Of a stretch of DNA of 64,000 nucleotides, positions 35,242 through 43,583 are shown in pieces. Below the pieces are notes generated by a model. That model saw only the letters and a program-made list of their open reading frames with translations, had not been told where the DNA came from and did no database searches. The stretch comes from Pseudodesulfovibrio alkaliphilus (GTDB taxonomy: Bacteria; Desulfobacterota; Desulfovibrionia; Desulfovibrionales; Desulfovibrionaceae), in NCBI RefSeq assembly GCF_009729555.1, contig NZ_WODC01000003.1, positions 186,001 through 250,000 on the forward strand, given 5' to 3'. The translations under genes and the position numbers were made by a program. Every line of letters starts with the position of its first letter. Position 1 is the stretch's first letter.

Positions 35242-36858
35242 ATGGGTTTTAGCAGCTTGTTTGTCGGCGCCACGGGCGTCGTCGCCCACGGCAACCGGAT
35301 GCAGGTGGTGGCCAACAACCTGGCCAACGTCAGCACCATGGGGTTCCGCCGTGCGGACGCCCTGTTCTGCGACGCCATGAGTCGGCAACTCGCCTCGGGC
35401 GGCGGACAGTATGAGTCGGGGGCCAGCTATTCGAGCCAGATAGGCATGGGTGTGGCCATGTCCGCGGTGCGCAACATCTTCACCCAAAGCGGCCTGGAGC
35501 TGACGAGCACGTCCACCGACCTCGCCATCTCCGGCAACGGCTTCTTCGGGGTGCGCGACCCGGGCTCGGAAGGCGCTGCCGGGGCCACCCACTACACACG
35601 GGCCGGGGCGTTTCGCTTCGATCTCGACGCCTATCTGGTGGACCCCCACGGATTCAGGCTCCAGGGGTATGTCGTTGACCGCCAAACCGGGGAAGTGTCC
35701 AACCAGGTCTCGGACGTTCAGCTGCCTTACGAGGACGTGATCATAGACGGCCAGCCTGCAAGGGTGGTGCGTTCCCAACCCCGGGCGACCTCCTCGGTGG
35801 CGATGGTCACCAATCTCGACGCCATGTCCGGAGACAAGCACTCGAGCGAGACCAACCCCTTCTTCGCCATGTTGGCCGCCTACGACGGCAGCCGCGCCGA
35901 CGGCAACCCCTTCGGCGACAACCAGCCCGCCTACTCCTCGAACCTGACCGTGTACGATTCCGAGGGCAACGAGCGCAAACTGAGCGTCCACTTCGATCCC
36001 GTTGACACCTCGACGCTGTCCAACGCGGTTCCGGGATACATTTACTGGGAATACCTTGTGGCGCTGCCGACCTCGGCGGACGGCAGCGACGCCTTCAATA
36101 CCTCCTCGGCCGGGCTGGCCGGAATGGGGGTCTTGGTTTTCACCGACCAGGGCGAGCTGGTGGAGCAGTCGGCCTACTCTCTGGACCCCGGCGCCAGGGC
36201 CGACGGAAAGGTCCTGAGCAACTGGGCTCCCGCCTCGTTCAGCGCCGACGGAAAGCCCGAGTTTTCCTTCACCTACGGCAGCAACGGGGCGGCCATCGGG
36301 GAGATGGTGACCATAAGCTACGACTTCGGCCTGACATCGCGAACCTCCTCCTGGAAACCGGGCGGGGCCACGGCCGCCGATGTGGGACGCAACGCGAACA
36401 ACCTGCCGGGCATGGACGATGCCAGACGCGACGCCCGCATCACCACCAGTTACGATCAAAGTTCCTTCACCCTCTTCCAGATTCAGGACGGCCACACCTG
36501 GGGCTATCTGCTCAACACCAGCGTGGACAAGGACGGATTCCTCAGCGGTTACTTCTCCAACGGCCAGAGCGAGCAGTTCTATCAGGTCGCCAACTACCGC
36601 TTCACCAGCGAGTGGGGGCTGCGCCGCGCCGGAAACAACCACTTCGTGTCCACCGACGCCTCGGGAGAGGCCATTGTGGGCAAGGCGGGCCAGGGAGGCA
36701 GGGGCTTCTTCGAGCAGAACTCCCTGGAGACAAGCAACGTGGACATGGCCCAGGAATTCGCCGACATGATCATCACCCAGCGCGGATACCAGGCCAACAC
36801 CAAGGTCATCACCACCACGGATTCCCTGCTCAACACCCTCATCAGCATCAAGCGCTAG
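35242..36858 (+). CDS. flgE: Flagellar hook protein FlgE
   Basis: 538 residues. N-terminal axial motif: [20 protein letters not shown] followed by [19 protein letters not shown]-terminal motif: [20 protein letters not shown] and [20 protein letters not shown]. These pair in the hook coiled-coil core. The middle has the FlgE D1/D2 insertions. A GGAGGAAGG ribosome-binding site lies just before the ATG. It stands alone, without other flagellar genes nearby, and has its own sigma-54 promoter and terminator. Confidence 0.93.
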   Translation: MGFSSLFVGATGVVAHGNRMQVVANNLANVSTMGFRRADALFCDAMSRQLASGGGQYESGASYSSQIGMGVAMSAVRNIFTQSGLELTSTSTDLAISGNGFFGVRDPGSEGAAGATHYTRAGAFRFDLDAYLVDPHGFRLQGYVVDRQTGEVSNQVSDVQLPYEDVIIDGQPARVVRSQPRATSSVAMVTNLDAMSGDKHSSETNPFFAMLAAYDGSRADGNPFGDNQPAYSSNLTVYDSEGNERKLSVHFDPVDTSTLSNAVPGYIYWEYLVALPTSADGSDAFNTSSAGLAGMGVLVFTDQGELVEQSAYSLDPGARADGKVLSNWAPASFSADGKPEFSFTYGSNGAAIGEMVTISYDFGLTSRTSSWKPGGATAADVGRNANNLPGMDDARRDARITTSYDQSSFTLFQIQDGHTWGYLLNTSVDKDGFLSGYFSNGQSEQFYQVANYRFTSEWGLRRAGNNHFVSTDASGEAIVGKAGQGGRGFFEQNSLETSNVDMAQEFADMIITQRGYQANTKVITTTDSLLNTLISIKR

Positions 36859-36879
36859 CGCCGGGCAGGACACAGCCGA

Positions 36880-36920
36880 GGGCCGCCGCCGGAAGCACTC
36901 CGGCGGCGGCCCTCGTCGTT
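36880..36920 (+). terminator. Rho-independent terminator after flgE
   Basis: 13-bp perfect stem gggccgccgccgg (36880-36892) and ccggcggcggccc (36900-36912) with a 7-base loop, followed by a T-containing tail (tcgtcgttt). Confidence 0.75.
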
Positions 36921-36961
36921 TGCGCCGACAGCTTGAACCTCCAGGACAACCCTGACCGGAA

Positions 36962-37029
36962 CCCCTGTCAACAGGCAATGTCCGCCCTTTCTCGTCCTTT
37001 CGACTCCTCCTTTCGCCCGTTCTCCGTCC
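36962..37029 (+). promoter_or_regulatory. Shared bipartite phage-block promoter, copy E (head block)
   Basis: Box 1 CCCCTGTCAACAGGCAATGT starts at 36962 and box 2 CGCCCGTTCTCCGTCC covers 37014-37029. TGTCAA to CGCCCGTT is 48 bp. The first gene starts 231 bp after box 2, much farther than at the other three loci (69-81 bp). The extra distance is explained by a 144-bp repeat element lying between them; without it the spacing would be 87 bp. Confidence 0.8.
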
Positions 37030-37096
37030 GGGGCGGATTCCAGGGCTATGGTCCGAAAAACCCTTTAACTGACCGGCGAAAAGGTCAAGACAGAGC

Positions 37097-37240
37097 GGCT
37101 GTTCAAAAATGACGAGATGCCGGACGCGGAAACAATGCAAGGCCAAGAGGCGGCTCCTGCACGCAAGGCCTTGATTCGCCCCGTCCTGCGGATTTGTGAA
37201 CGCATCGACGCAACCACGCGGATCGCCGTTTTCAACAGCC
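37097..37240. repeat. TIR-bounded repeat element, copy 1
   Basis: Ends are imperfect inverted repeats: ggctgttcaaaaatgacgag at the left and, reversed, ggctgttgaaaacggcgatc at the right. 144 bp, no open reading frame of its own. It lies in the 5' leader of the phage head block, between box 2 of the shared promoter and the first start codon. Three longer relatives occur at 40.6, 44.4 and 50.2 kb. It is the shortest copy and shares gattcgccccgtcctg and tgcggatttgtga with the 44.4-kb copy. Confidence 0.75.
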
Positions 37241-37260
37241 TCTTCACAGGAGGATTCATC

Positions 37261-37560
37261 ATGGGAGGAAGCCCGGCACTCATCACTTCGGTCTTCAGCG
37301 GCGTGGCAGGCGTACTCGGCGCGGGCCAGCAGCGCTCGTCCGGTTCGAACCGATCCGCTGAGCTGGCGGCCGAACGCGCCCGCCAGGAGGAGGAACAGCG
37401 GCAAAAAGAGGCCCGCGAACGCAAGCGCGAGCGGGAAAAGCTCCTTGAGGCCCGGACGGTGGAGCAGAAACGGCTGGCCCAGGCATCCGCTGGCACGGCC
37501 GCCTCGTCCGACGACAACGCGGCCGCCACCGGGACGCTCAAGACCAAGCTGGGGGAGTAG
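37261..37560 (+). CDS. Small phage head-block protein
   Basis: 99 residues from the ATG at 37261 (aggagg site 8 bases upstream). Hydrophobic N-terminus (GGSPALITSVFSGVAGVLGA) followed by a highly charged helix (AERARQEEEQRQKEARERKR) and an Ala/Thr tail. Small proteins of this layout precede the portal gene in BPP-1-like podoviruses; their role is unknown. Portal start follows after a single base. Confidence 0.55.
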   Translation: MGGSPALITSVFSGVAGVLGAGQQRSSGSNRSAELAAERARQEEEQRQKEARERKREREKLLEARTVEQKRLAQASAGTAASSDDNAAATGTLKTKLGE

Positions 37561-37561
37561 C

Positions 37562-39343
37562 ATGCACACCACGGAACTTGCCCGCTCGCTCAAGGCCCGG
37601 TTCGCCGGGCTGGAGGAGGCCCGCCGCCCCTGGCTCGCCTCCTGGCGCGAGCTGACCGACTACATGCTCCCGCGCAAGAACAGCTTCACCGGGGCAGACC
37701 CGCTGATTGCACGGGGGCGCGTGGGCGACGAGCGCATCTTCGACTCCGCGCCCAGCCACGCCCTGGAGCTGCTCGCCTCGTCCCTTGGCGGGCTGCTGAC
37801 CAACCCGGCCATGCCCTGGTTCGACATCCGCGCACGCGACCCGGCCCAGGGCGACGCGGGCGGGGTGCGCGCCTTCCTGCAACAGGCCCGCGACCGCATG
37901 ATCGCCCTCTTCAACACCGAGGACACCGGCTTCCAGACCAATGTCCACGAGCTGTACCTCGACGTGGTCCTGCTGGGCACGGCGGTCATGTATGTGGAGG
38001 CGGACCCGGACACGGTGGTCAGTTTCCGCACCCGGCCCCTGGGCGAGGTCTTTGCGGCCGAGTCGGTGCGCGGCGCGGTGGACACGGTCTACCGCCGCTA
38101 CGTCCTCACGGCCCGCCAGGCGGCCCGTGAATGGGGCGCGGCCTGCTCGGACGCCACCCGGCGCACGGCCGAGGAACGGCCGGACGAGAAGGTGGAGATC
38201 CTGCACGCCGTGTTCCCGCGCACCGACCGCGACCCCTTTGCCCTGGGCGCGGCCCACTTCCCCTGGGCCAGCGTCTATGTGGAGACCGGCGCGGACCATG
38301 TGCTGGAGGAATCCGGCTACCTGGAAATGCCCTACCTCGTGCCCCGCTGGGCCAAGGCCGCAGGCGAGACCTATGGCCGCGGGCCGGGCCAGACCGCCCT
38401 CTCTGACACAAGGGTGCTCAACGCCATGGCCCGCACCGCGCTGATGGCCGCCGAGAAGATGTCCGACCCGCCGCTGATGGTGCCTGACGACGGGTTCCTC
38501 GGGCCGGTCCATTCCGGGCCAGGGGGGCTCTCCTACTACCGGGCGGGCAGCCCGGACCGCATCGAGGCCCTGCCCGTGACCGTGGATCTGGCCGCCACCG
38601 AGCGGATGATGGAGCAGCGCCGCCAGTCCATCCGGCGCATCTTCCTGGGCGACCAGCTCGCCCCGGACGGCCCGGCCGTGACCGCCACCGAGGCGGTCAT
38701 CCGCCAGAGCGAGCGGATGCGCGTGCTCGGCCCGGTGCTGGGCAGGCTCCAGGCCGAGTTCTTAAGCCCCCTCATCCGCCGCGTGTTCCGCATCATGCTC
38801 CGGGCGGGCGCACTGCCTCCCTTTCCCGAGGGGTTCGGCCCGGACGACATCGAGGTGCGCTACACCTCGCCCGTGGCCCGCGCCCAGAAGGAGTTCGAGG
38901 CCCGGGGACTGGCCCGGACCATGGAATACCTGGCCCCGCTGGTGGGAAGCGCCGATCCCTTCGGGATCATGGACAACTTCGCCACGGACAGGGCCGCCCG
39001 GCATGTGGCCGAACTGTTCGGCACCCCGCCCGACTACCTGCGGCCCGAGGCCGAGGTGGCCCAGACGCGAGCGGAAAAGACCCGCACGGACGAGACCTCG
39101 CGCATGGTCCGGGTGGCTGCCCAGGTGGCCGAGACGGCCCGCGTCCTGGCCGAGGCGCACACAGACAGGCCCAGCGTGCTGACCGACCTGTGGTCCCTGC
39201 TGGCCGCCCGGTTCGGCGATGCGTCCCCGGCAACCCGGCCCGACGAATCGGACCGGGCCGAATCCCATACCGCGCCCGATCACGCGCCAGACAACGGGTT
39301 CGGCTCCGCCCCGACGGAAAGGGGGGCCAGCCATGCCGGTTAG
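37562..39343 (+). CDS. Podoviral portal (head-tail connector) protein
   Basis: 593 residues of the podoviral head-tail connector type. Recognisable elements are the N-terminal WLASWRELTDYMLPRKNSF, SALELLASSLGG-like helix (APSHALELLASSLGGLLTNP), FQTNVHELYLDVVLLGTAVM, and the C-terminal LGPVLGRLQAEFLSPLIRRV. It would form the dodecameric ring through which DNA is packaged by TerL. The C-terminal ~50 residues are low-complexity. The Bbp19-like start lies 11 bp inside its 3' end. Intact throughout although the downstream capsid gene is not. Confidence 0.88.
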   Translation: MHTTELARSLKARFAGLEEARRPWLASWRELTDYMLPRKNSFTGADPLIARGRVGDERIFDSAPSHALELLASSLGGLLTNPAMPWFDIRARDPAQGDAGGVRAFLQQARDRMIALFNTEDTGFQTNVHELYLDVVLLGTAVMYVEADPDTVVSFRTRPLGEVFAAESVRGAVDTVYRRYVLTARQAAREWGAACSDATRRTAEERPDEKVEILHAVFPRTDRDPFALGAAHFPWASVYVETGADHVLEESGYLEMPYLVPRWAKAAGETYGRGPGQTALSDTRVLNAMARTALMAAEKMSDPPLMVPDDGFLGPVHSGPGGLSYYRAGSPDRIEALPVTVDLAATERMMEQRRQSIRRIFLGDQLAPDGPAVTATEAVIRQSERMRVLGPVLGRLQAEFLSPLIRRVFRIMLRAGALPPFPEGFGPDDIEVRYTSPVARAQKEFEARGLARTMEYLAPLVGSADPFGIMDNFATDRAARHVAELFGTPPDYLRPEAEVAQTRAEKTRTDETSRMVRVAAQVAETARVLAEAHTDRPSVLTDLWSLLAARFGDASPATRPDESDRAESHTAPDHAPDNGFGSAPTERGASHAG

Positions 39344-39563
39344 CCCGCTGGATCTGCATCGCGCCTACCGGCGGCTCTTCGAGTCCGCGGACGGCAAACG
39401 GGTCATGGAGGATCTGGAGCGGCGCGGCTCGTTCATGCGCTCCACCTTCTCCACCGACCCCGGACGGGCCGCCTTCGAGGAAGGCCGCCGGTCCCTGGTG
39501 CTGCACGTCAAGCACATGCTCGACGAAACCCACTTCATCAACCTCAAGGAGATCACCCAATGA
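39333..39563 (+). CDS. Bbp19-like phage protein
   Basis: 76 residues. The pattern DLHRAYRRLFESADGKRVME near the N-terminus, then a central FMRSTF and a helical end with HVKHMLDETHF, matches the small Bbp19-type proteins encoded between portal and scaffold in Bordetella BPP-1-like podoviruses. Its role in the particle is not known. It overlaps both neighbours (11 bp and 4 bp), consistent with coupled translation. Confidence 0.65.
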   Translation: MPVSPLDLHRAYRRLFESADGKRVMEDLERRGSFMRSTFSTDPGRAAFEEGRRSLVLHVKHMLDETHFINLKEITQ

Positions 39564-40399
39564 CCATGACCAAGGACATCAACGACTGGCGGGCCACCCT
39601 GCCCGAGGAATGGACCGTGCGCCTGACCGGCGAGGACGGCGAGGAGCGCGAGATCCCCCTGCGCGAGCACCCGGCCCTGGCCCGCTACGCGAGCAAGGAC
39701 GAGGCGGTCAAGGCCCTGGTCCACGCCCAGAAGCTGCTGGGCAGGACGCCCGAGGGCTACATCCGCCTGCCCGGGCCGGACGCCGACGCGGAGCAGATGG
39801 CCGCCTTCCACGCCGCCCTGGGGCGGCCCGAGAGCCCGGACGACTACACCCTGCCCGAGCTGGAACTGCCCGAGGATCTGGAGCTGCGCGAGGAGCTGAT
39901 CGCGGGCCTCCGGGCCAGGGCCCACGAGCTGGGCCTGACCCCGGCCCAGGTGGCCGGACTCTATCATTGGTTCCTGCCCCTGGTGCTGGACGCCCACCAC
40001 TGCCTGCGCGACGAGGCCCAGCGCCTGCGCGACAGCGAGCTGGAATCCCTTCGCGCCGTGCACCGGGGCGAGACCCCGCGTCTGCTCGACAAAGCCCTGC
40101 GTGCGGCCGAGGCCATCGGCGGCGAGGAACTCCTCGACGCCCTGACCCGGACCGGCGCGGGCGACCGGGCCGCGGTCATCAGCGCCTTTGCCAAGATCGC
40201 CCCCCTGGTGCTCGAAAGCGGCCTGCGCGGCGCGCCCTCGGGCTGGGGCGAGGAACTGAGCCGCGAGAAACTGCGCGAGATGATGCAGGACCCGCGCTAC
40301 CACGACCCGTCGCGCCGCGACGACACCTACGTGACCAAGGTCCGCAAGGGCTTCGAAGCCCTGTACCCCGGCAACTACGTCCCCGGCGGCCAAATCTGA
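39560..40399 (+). CDS. Phage scaffolding-type protein
   Basis: 279 residues, acidic and strongly helical. The motif GYIRLPGPDADAEQMAAFHA, followed by GRPESPDDYTLPE, is typical of podoviral scaffold/head-assembly proteins (LGxPxxPEGYxLP-like). The C-terminus MMQDPRYHDPSRRDDTYVTK with final FEALYP fits the family. Scaffolds guide capsid assembly and are normally followed directly by the major capsid gene. Here the next reading frame is only a 25-residue stub. Confidence 0.75.
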   Translation: MTMTKDINDWRATLPEEWTVRLTGEDGEEREIPLREHPALARYASKDEAVKALVHAQKLLGRTPEGYIRLPGPDADAEQMAAFHAALGRPESPDDYTLPELELPEDLELREELIAGLRARAHELGLTPAQVAGLYHWFLPLVLDAHHCLRDEAQRLRDSELESLRAVHRGETPRLLDKALRAAEAIGGEELLDALTRTGAGDRAAVISAFAKIAPLVLESGLRGAPSGWGEELSREKLREMMQDPRYHDPSRRDDTYVTKVRKGFEALYPGNYVPGGQI

Positions 40400-40414
40400 C
40401 CGCCCCGCCCCACC

Positions 40415-40439
40415 GGGCCGGGGGCTCGTCCCCCGGCCC
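40415..40439 (+). terminator. GC-rich hairpin between scaffold and capsid stub
   Basis: Perfect 10-bp stem gggccggggg / cccccggccc with loop ctcgt and no T run. It could attenuate transcription or set the capsid level in the ancestral operon. Confidence 0.4.
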
Positions 40440-40470
40440 AATCCAACCGCACTCGCTAAGGACAATCTAT

Positions 40471-40548
40471 ATGTTCGACGCATTCAATACTGACAAATAC
40501 ACCCGACTGCGCTACGACAACACCACCGGCAGACAGAATCGCCAATAG
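40471..40548 (+). pseudogene. 5' stub of probable major capsid gene
   Basis: 25 codons starting MFDAFNTDKYTRLRYDN, preceded by a good ribosome-binding site (aagga). It lies exactly where podoviruses of this type carry the major capsid gene after scaffold. The frame ends at TAG 40546-40548, and 35 bp later a repeat element begins. I infer that the capsid gene was truncated by rearrangement at or near the repeat. The alternative is an unrelated short peptide. Confidence 0.4.
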
Positions 40549-40582
40549 CGCAATTCTTCATTCCTTAAACACCATCTTCCAG

Positions 40583-40815
40583 CAGGCTGTTCAAAAATGT
40601 TCGAGTGCAGCCTTGAGCCGTTGATGAGCCGTCTTCGGCGAATCCTACGGATCAGGACAGCAGCGATAGGCGCGAAAAAAGGGCAAGGCCGAAGCCCTTG
40701 AGCCGTTGGCGAGTCTTCGAGCCTTACGGATCATGAGAGCAGAGATGTACTCCAGGTACGCGAGGGTTTGCCCTTTTTGAAGCAACGCAGCAATCGGGCG
40801 TTTTTGGACAGCCTG
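40583..40815. repeat. TIR-bounded repeat element, copy 2
   Basis: 233 bp with imperfect inverted ends: caggctgttcaaaaatgttc and, reversed, caggctgtccaaaaacgccc. Internal blocks ttgagccgttgatgagccgt, ggcgcgaaaaaagggcaagg and gtacgcgagggtttg are shared with other copies. It closes the head block on the right, just after the capsid stub. Confidence 0.8.
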
Positions 40816-40904
40816 CTATGCAGACGGGATGTTTGAGCCGGTACGCAAGGAGGGTGACCTGATAAAAAAAACGCCGCACCGACGATCCTGCCGATGACTG
40901 GTGG

Positions 40905-41377
40905 GTGACGGAAAAACCGCGCAACTGGGACCCCCGCGACCACGGGATCAGAGTCACCCTCAACCGCGTCCTCGCCGGGGCAGGGAAAAAAGAGGCCCGC
41001 CCCGGCACACCCCCTCGGCTCCCTGCTTGCCCAGGGCTGGGTCTCAGGACTTTCGAGGCCAGCACCTCGGCCGCTGCCCAGGCCCCCAGCGCAATGCAAC
41101 CCAGGACGCCGAGGCCCTGAAACAATGGGAGAAAGGCCAGAAACCGGGTCCTGACGCGCAGCGCGAGTCCGAGTCGTGGTTTTACAAGCATGTTCACCCG
41201 AGCATCTACAAACCCGATGGCCACCCTGACAAGGAACGGGACCGTGAGTGGATAAAGGGGGTCATGAAAGCCAAGTTGCAACCCTTTGCGGATGGGTATC
41301 TTGGACTGCCAGACCCCCGAGTGACGCCAATTCAAAAATTTGGTGAATGGCACAAAAGAAAACAAAACAGCAAATAG
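40905..41377 (+). pseudogene. Degenerate coding region after the capsid stub
   Basis: Two reading frames each look protein-like over part of the stretch. One, possibly from a GTG at 40905, has TEKPRNWDPRDHGIRVTLNR. The other, ending at 41377, reads ESESWFYKHVHPSIYKPDGH and KERDREWIKGVMKAKLQPFADG to its stop. They are in different frames and neither is convincing alone, so I read this as a frameshifted remnant. The second half resembles C-terminal cargo or toxin-like domains in style only. AT content rises towards the 3' end. Confidence 0.35.
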
Positions 41378-41426
41378 ACAGTGGCCACCGGAAGCTCCCG
41401 GTGGCCACAATCACCCGGAGCGCCTG

Positions 41427-42149
41427 ATGAATATTATGGCATCTCTCCTCCTCGCGGTGTCGGCGGCCCTTTCGGCGTGGCAGGGCATGGCCCTGTTTCT
41501 CGAAGGGCAGGCTCCCCCGGCGATTCTGCTTCTCGCGCTGGGGGCCGTGCCGCTGGCCAACCACGCCGTCGCCCGACAAACGCGGATCGCCACCCTCGGG
41601 GCCTCGGCGCTCTCGCTGGTGACGGCAGGCGTGGTGGCCGCATACTGCGCGGGAATCTCCCTGCATCTCGCAGCCCTGCACGCGCTCAGTGCCGCCGCAA
41701 TGCTCTATGCCCTCGCCTCTTTCGTCCGGGCCTCTTCCCCGGACCACCAGCCCCGGCCAGACAGGGGCTTTGTCGCGCATTCACTCCTGTCCGCCCTCAT
41801 GCTCCTGTCCATCGCCGCAGCATCAATCCTGGAATTCGCTGAACCCGATGTGATCATCCTTCTGCAATACTTCGTTGCCGGACTCTGCGCCGTCACCGTC
41901 ATCTGCCTCGCCATCGTGCACACGTTCACCATCCCGGTCATGACCTCCCTCATGTGGGCCATATTCTACAGCATCATTTTCATTCTCCATGCTCCGTTCA
42001 CCTATGCACTATGAACATCGAGCTTCGTCATCCATATTTTATACGTTGCCGCGTCCGCAGCCATTCTCTACAACAGATTCACATTGGAAAAAGATGCCTT
42101 GCCGCCCGGACTCAACAACACGACCGTCAAGCATGAAGAAAGCACCTGA
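41427..42149 (+). pseudogene. Multispan membrane protein interrupted by a TGA codon
   Basis: The frame from ATG 41427 (GGAG site) codes for 195 residues with about six hydrophobic segments, and stops at TGA 42012-42014 after HAPFTYAL. The same frame then stays open for 44 more codons to TGA 42147-42149, reading TSSFVIHILYVAASAAILYN and a polar tail ending KHEEST. The extension has the hydrophobic character of a last membrane helix. A single TGG (Trp) to TGA change is the simplest explanation. The 195-residue form may still be made. No family recognised. Confidence 0.6.
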
Positions 42150-42158
42150 ACGCACGCC

Positions 42159-42374
42159 ATGAACAAACTCCTCATCCCCCTGCTTGTGGTTCACTATGCC
42201 ACTCTTGTGCATGAACGCGTGCTCATGACATTTGACGACTACCACTTCATACCGCTATGCTTTGCTTTACTCTCAGCGGCGCTGGCCGTCACCGTCGCCG
42301 CCTTCTGCACCCTGGGCTGGGCCTACGTGCGATTTCTGAGGGGAGACAAAGGCGCGCCTGACCCTGCCGCCTGA
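42159..42374 (+). CDS. Small membrane protein
   Basis: 71 residues with two hydrophobic segments (LLIPLLVVHYATLV and LCFALLSAALAVTVAAFCTL) and a short basic C-terminus. It begins nine bases after the end of the interrupted membrane gene and may have been co-transcribed with it. No family or function recognised. Its 3' end abuts the rlmN promoter. Confidence 0.5.
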   Translation: MNKLLIPLLVVHYATLVHERVLMTFDDYHFIPLCFALLSAALAVTVAAFCTLGWAYVRFLRGDKGAPDPAA

Positions 42375-42383
42375 CCCTGCCGC

Positions 42384-42411
42384 TTGACACGGGGCCGGGT
42401 TGCATTAGTGT
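42384..42411 (+). promoter_or_regulatory. Promoter for rlmN, possibly leaderless
   Basis: -35 ttgaca (42384-42389), 16-bp spacer, -10 tagtgt (42406-42411), only 9 bp before the ATG at 42421. There is no ribosome-binding site before the ATG, so transcription could begin at or next to the start codon. Confidence 0.5.
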
Positions 42412-42420
42412 CTGGCTCGC

Positions 42421-43455
42421 ATGCAAAATCTCATCGAGCTGACCAAGAGCGACCTCGAAGCCTTTGTGGCGGACGAGCTGAAGGAGCCGCGCTTTCGCGC
42501 GGAGCAGATCTGGCAGTGGCTGTGGCAAAAGCGCGTCCGCGACGTGGCGGGCATGACCAACCTCTCCAAGCCCCTGCGCGAGAAGCTGGCGGCCATGGCC
42601 ACCATCGCCTGGCCCGAGGTGGCACGGGTGCAGCAGAGCGAGGACGGGACCATCAAGTTCCTGCTGCGCCTTGGCGACGGCAAGCTGGTGGAGACCGTGC
42701 TCATCCCCATGCAGGACCGCTACTCCCAGTGCCTCTCCACCCAGGTGGGCTGCGCCATGGGCTGCACCTTCTGCAGCACCGGCAGACTCGGCTTCGAGCG
42801 CAACATGACCTACGGCGAGATCCTGGGCCAGGTGCTGGTGGGCCGCCAGTATCTGGAGGACCGCGGTATGAACCCCCTTAAAAACCTCGTGTTCATGGGC
42901 ATGGGCGAGCCGCTGCTCAATCTCGAAACCCTGCTTGGGGTGCTCGACGACCTGCCCTGCGAGCGCGGGCTTTCCCTGTCGTGGCGGCGCTCCATGGTCT
43001 CCACCGTGGGCTTTCCCGAGCAGTTGCGCATCCTGGGCGAGCGGGAGGTGGCCCTGCCCGCCATCTCGCTGCACGCGCCCACCCAGGAGCTGCGCGCCCG
43101 GATCATGCCCAGGGCGGCCCGCGTCCACCTGGACGACCTCATGGCCGCGCTACGGGCCTATCCCATGCGCCCGCGGGAGCGCATCACCTTCGAGTACCTG
43201 CTCCTCAAGGGTGTCAACGACTCCCTGGAGCACGCCGACCAACTGGCCCGGCTCATCGACCGCAAAAAAGGCAAGATCAACCTCATCGCCTACAACGCCA
43301 CCGAGGGCATGCCCTACGAGGCCCCGGAGCGCGAGAGGGTCGAGGCCTTTGAGAAGCGGCTGTGGGACCACGGACTGACCGCCTTCATCCGCCGCTCCAT
43401 GGGCGCGGACATCAAGGCCGCCTGCGGCCAGCTCAAGGCCGCCGACGCCGACTGA
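42421..43455 (+). CDS. rlmN: 23S rRNA/tRNA adenine-C2 methyltransferase RlmN
   Basis: 344 residues. Radical-SAM cluster motif CAMGCTFCSTG (CxxxCxxC). Other RlmN signatures: FRAEQIWQWLWQKRV near the N-terminus, ETVLIPMQDR, NLVFMGMGEPLLN, and AISLHAPTQELRARIMP. It methylates A2503 of 23S rRNA and A37 of some tRNAs. The C-terminal DIKAACGQL carries the conserved methylated-cysteine position. Full length compared with the family. Confidence 0.95.
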   Translation: MQNLIELTKSDLEAFVADELKEPRFRAEQIWQWLWQKRVRDVAGMTNLSKPLREKLAAMATIAWPEVARVQQSEDGTIKFLLRLGDGKLVETVLIPMQDRYSQCLSTQVGCAMGCTFCSTGRLGFERNMTYGEILGQVLVGRQYLEDRGMNPLKNLVFMGMGEPLLNLETLLGVLDDLPCERGLSLSWRRSMVSTVGFPEQLRILGEREVALPAISLHAPTQELRARIMPRAARVHLDDLMAALRAYPMRPRERITFEYLLLKGVNDSLEHADQLARLIDRKKGKINLIAYNATEGMPYEAPERERVEAFEKRLWDHGLTAFIRRSMGADIKAACGQLKAADAD

Positions 43456-43583
43456 CAGGCCCAACCCTTTCGGCCAGCGCAGCGGACCTGCCGCACAGCG
43501 ACCCGGCACGGGCTTTTCAACCGAGGCGGACATGGGGTATGCTCCCAGGATCGCAGTATCGCCCGGCCCAAGGAGACCGCCAG

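Noticed and set aside
37117-37560. Longer 147-codon version of the first head-block gene starting inside the repeat
   Set aside because: The first 48 codons are repeat copy 1; the ATG at 37261 has a strong aggagg site and gives the expected small phage protein.
42012-42014. TGA as selenocysteine codon
   Set aside because: No convincing stem-loop follows, and the codon lies in a membrane protein with no redox motif; a Trp-to-stop change is simpler.
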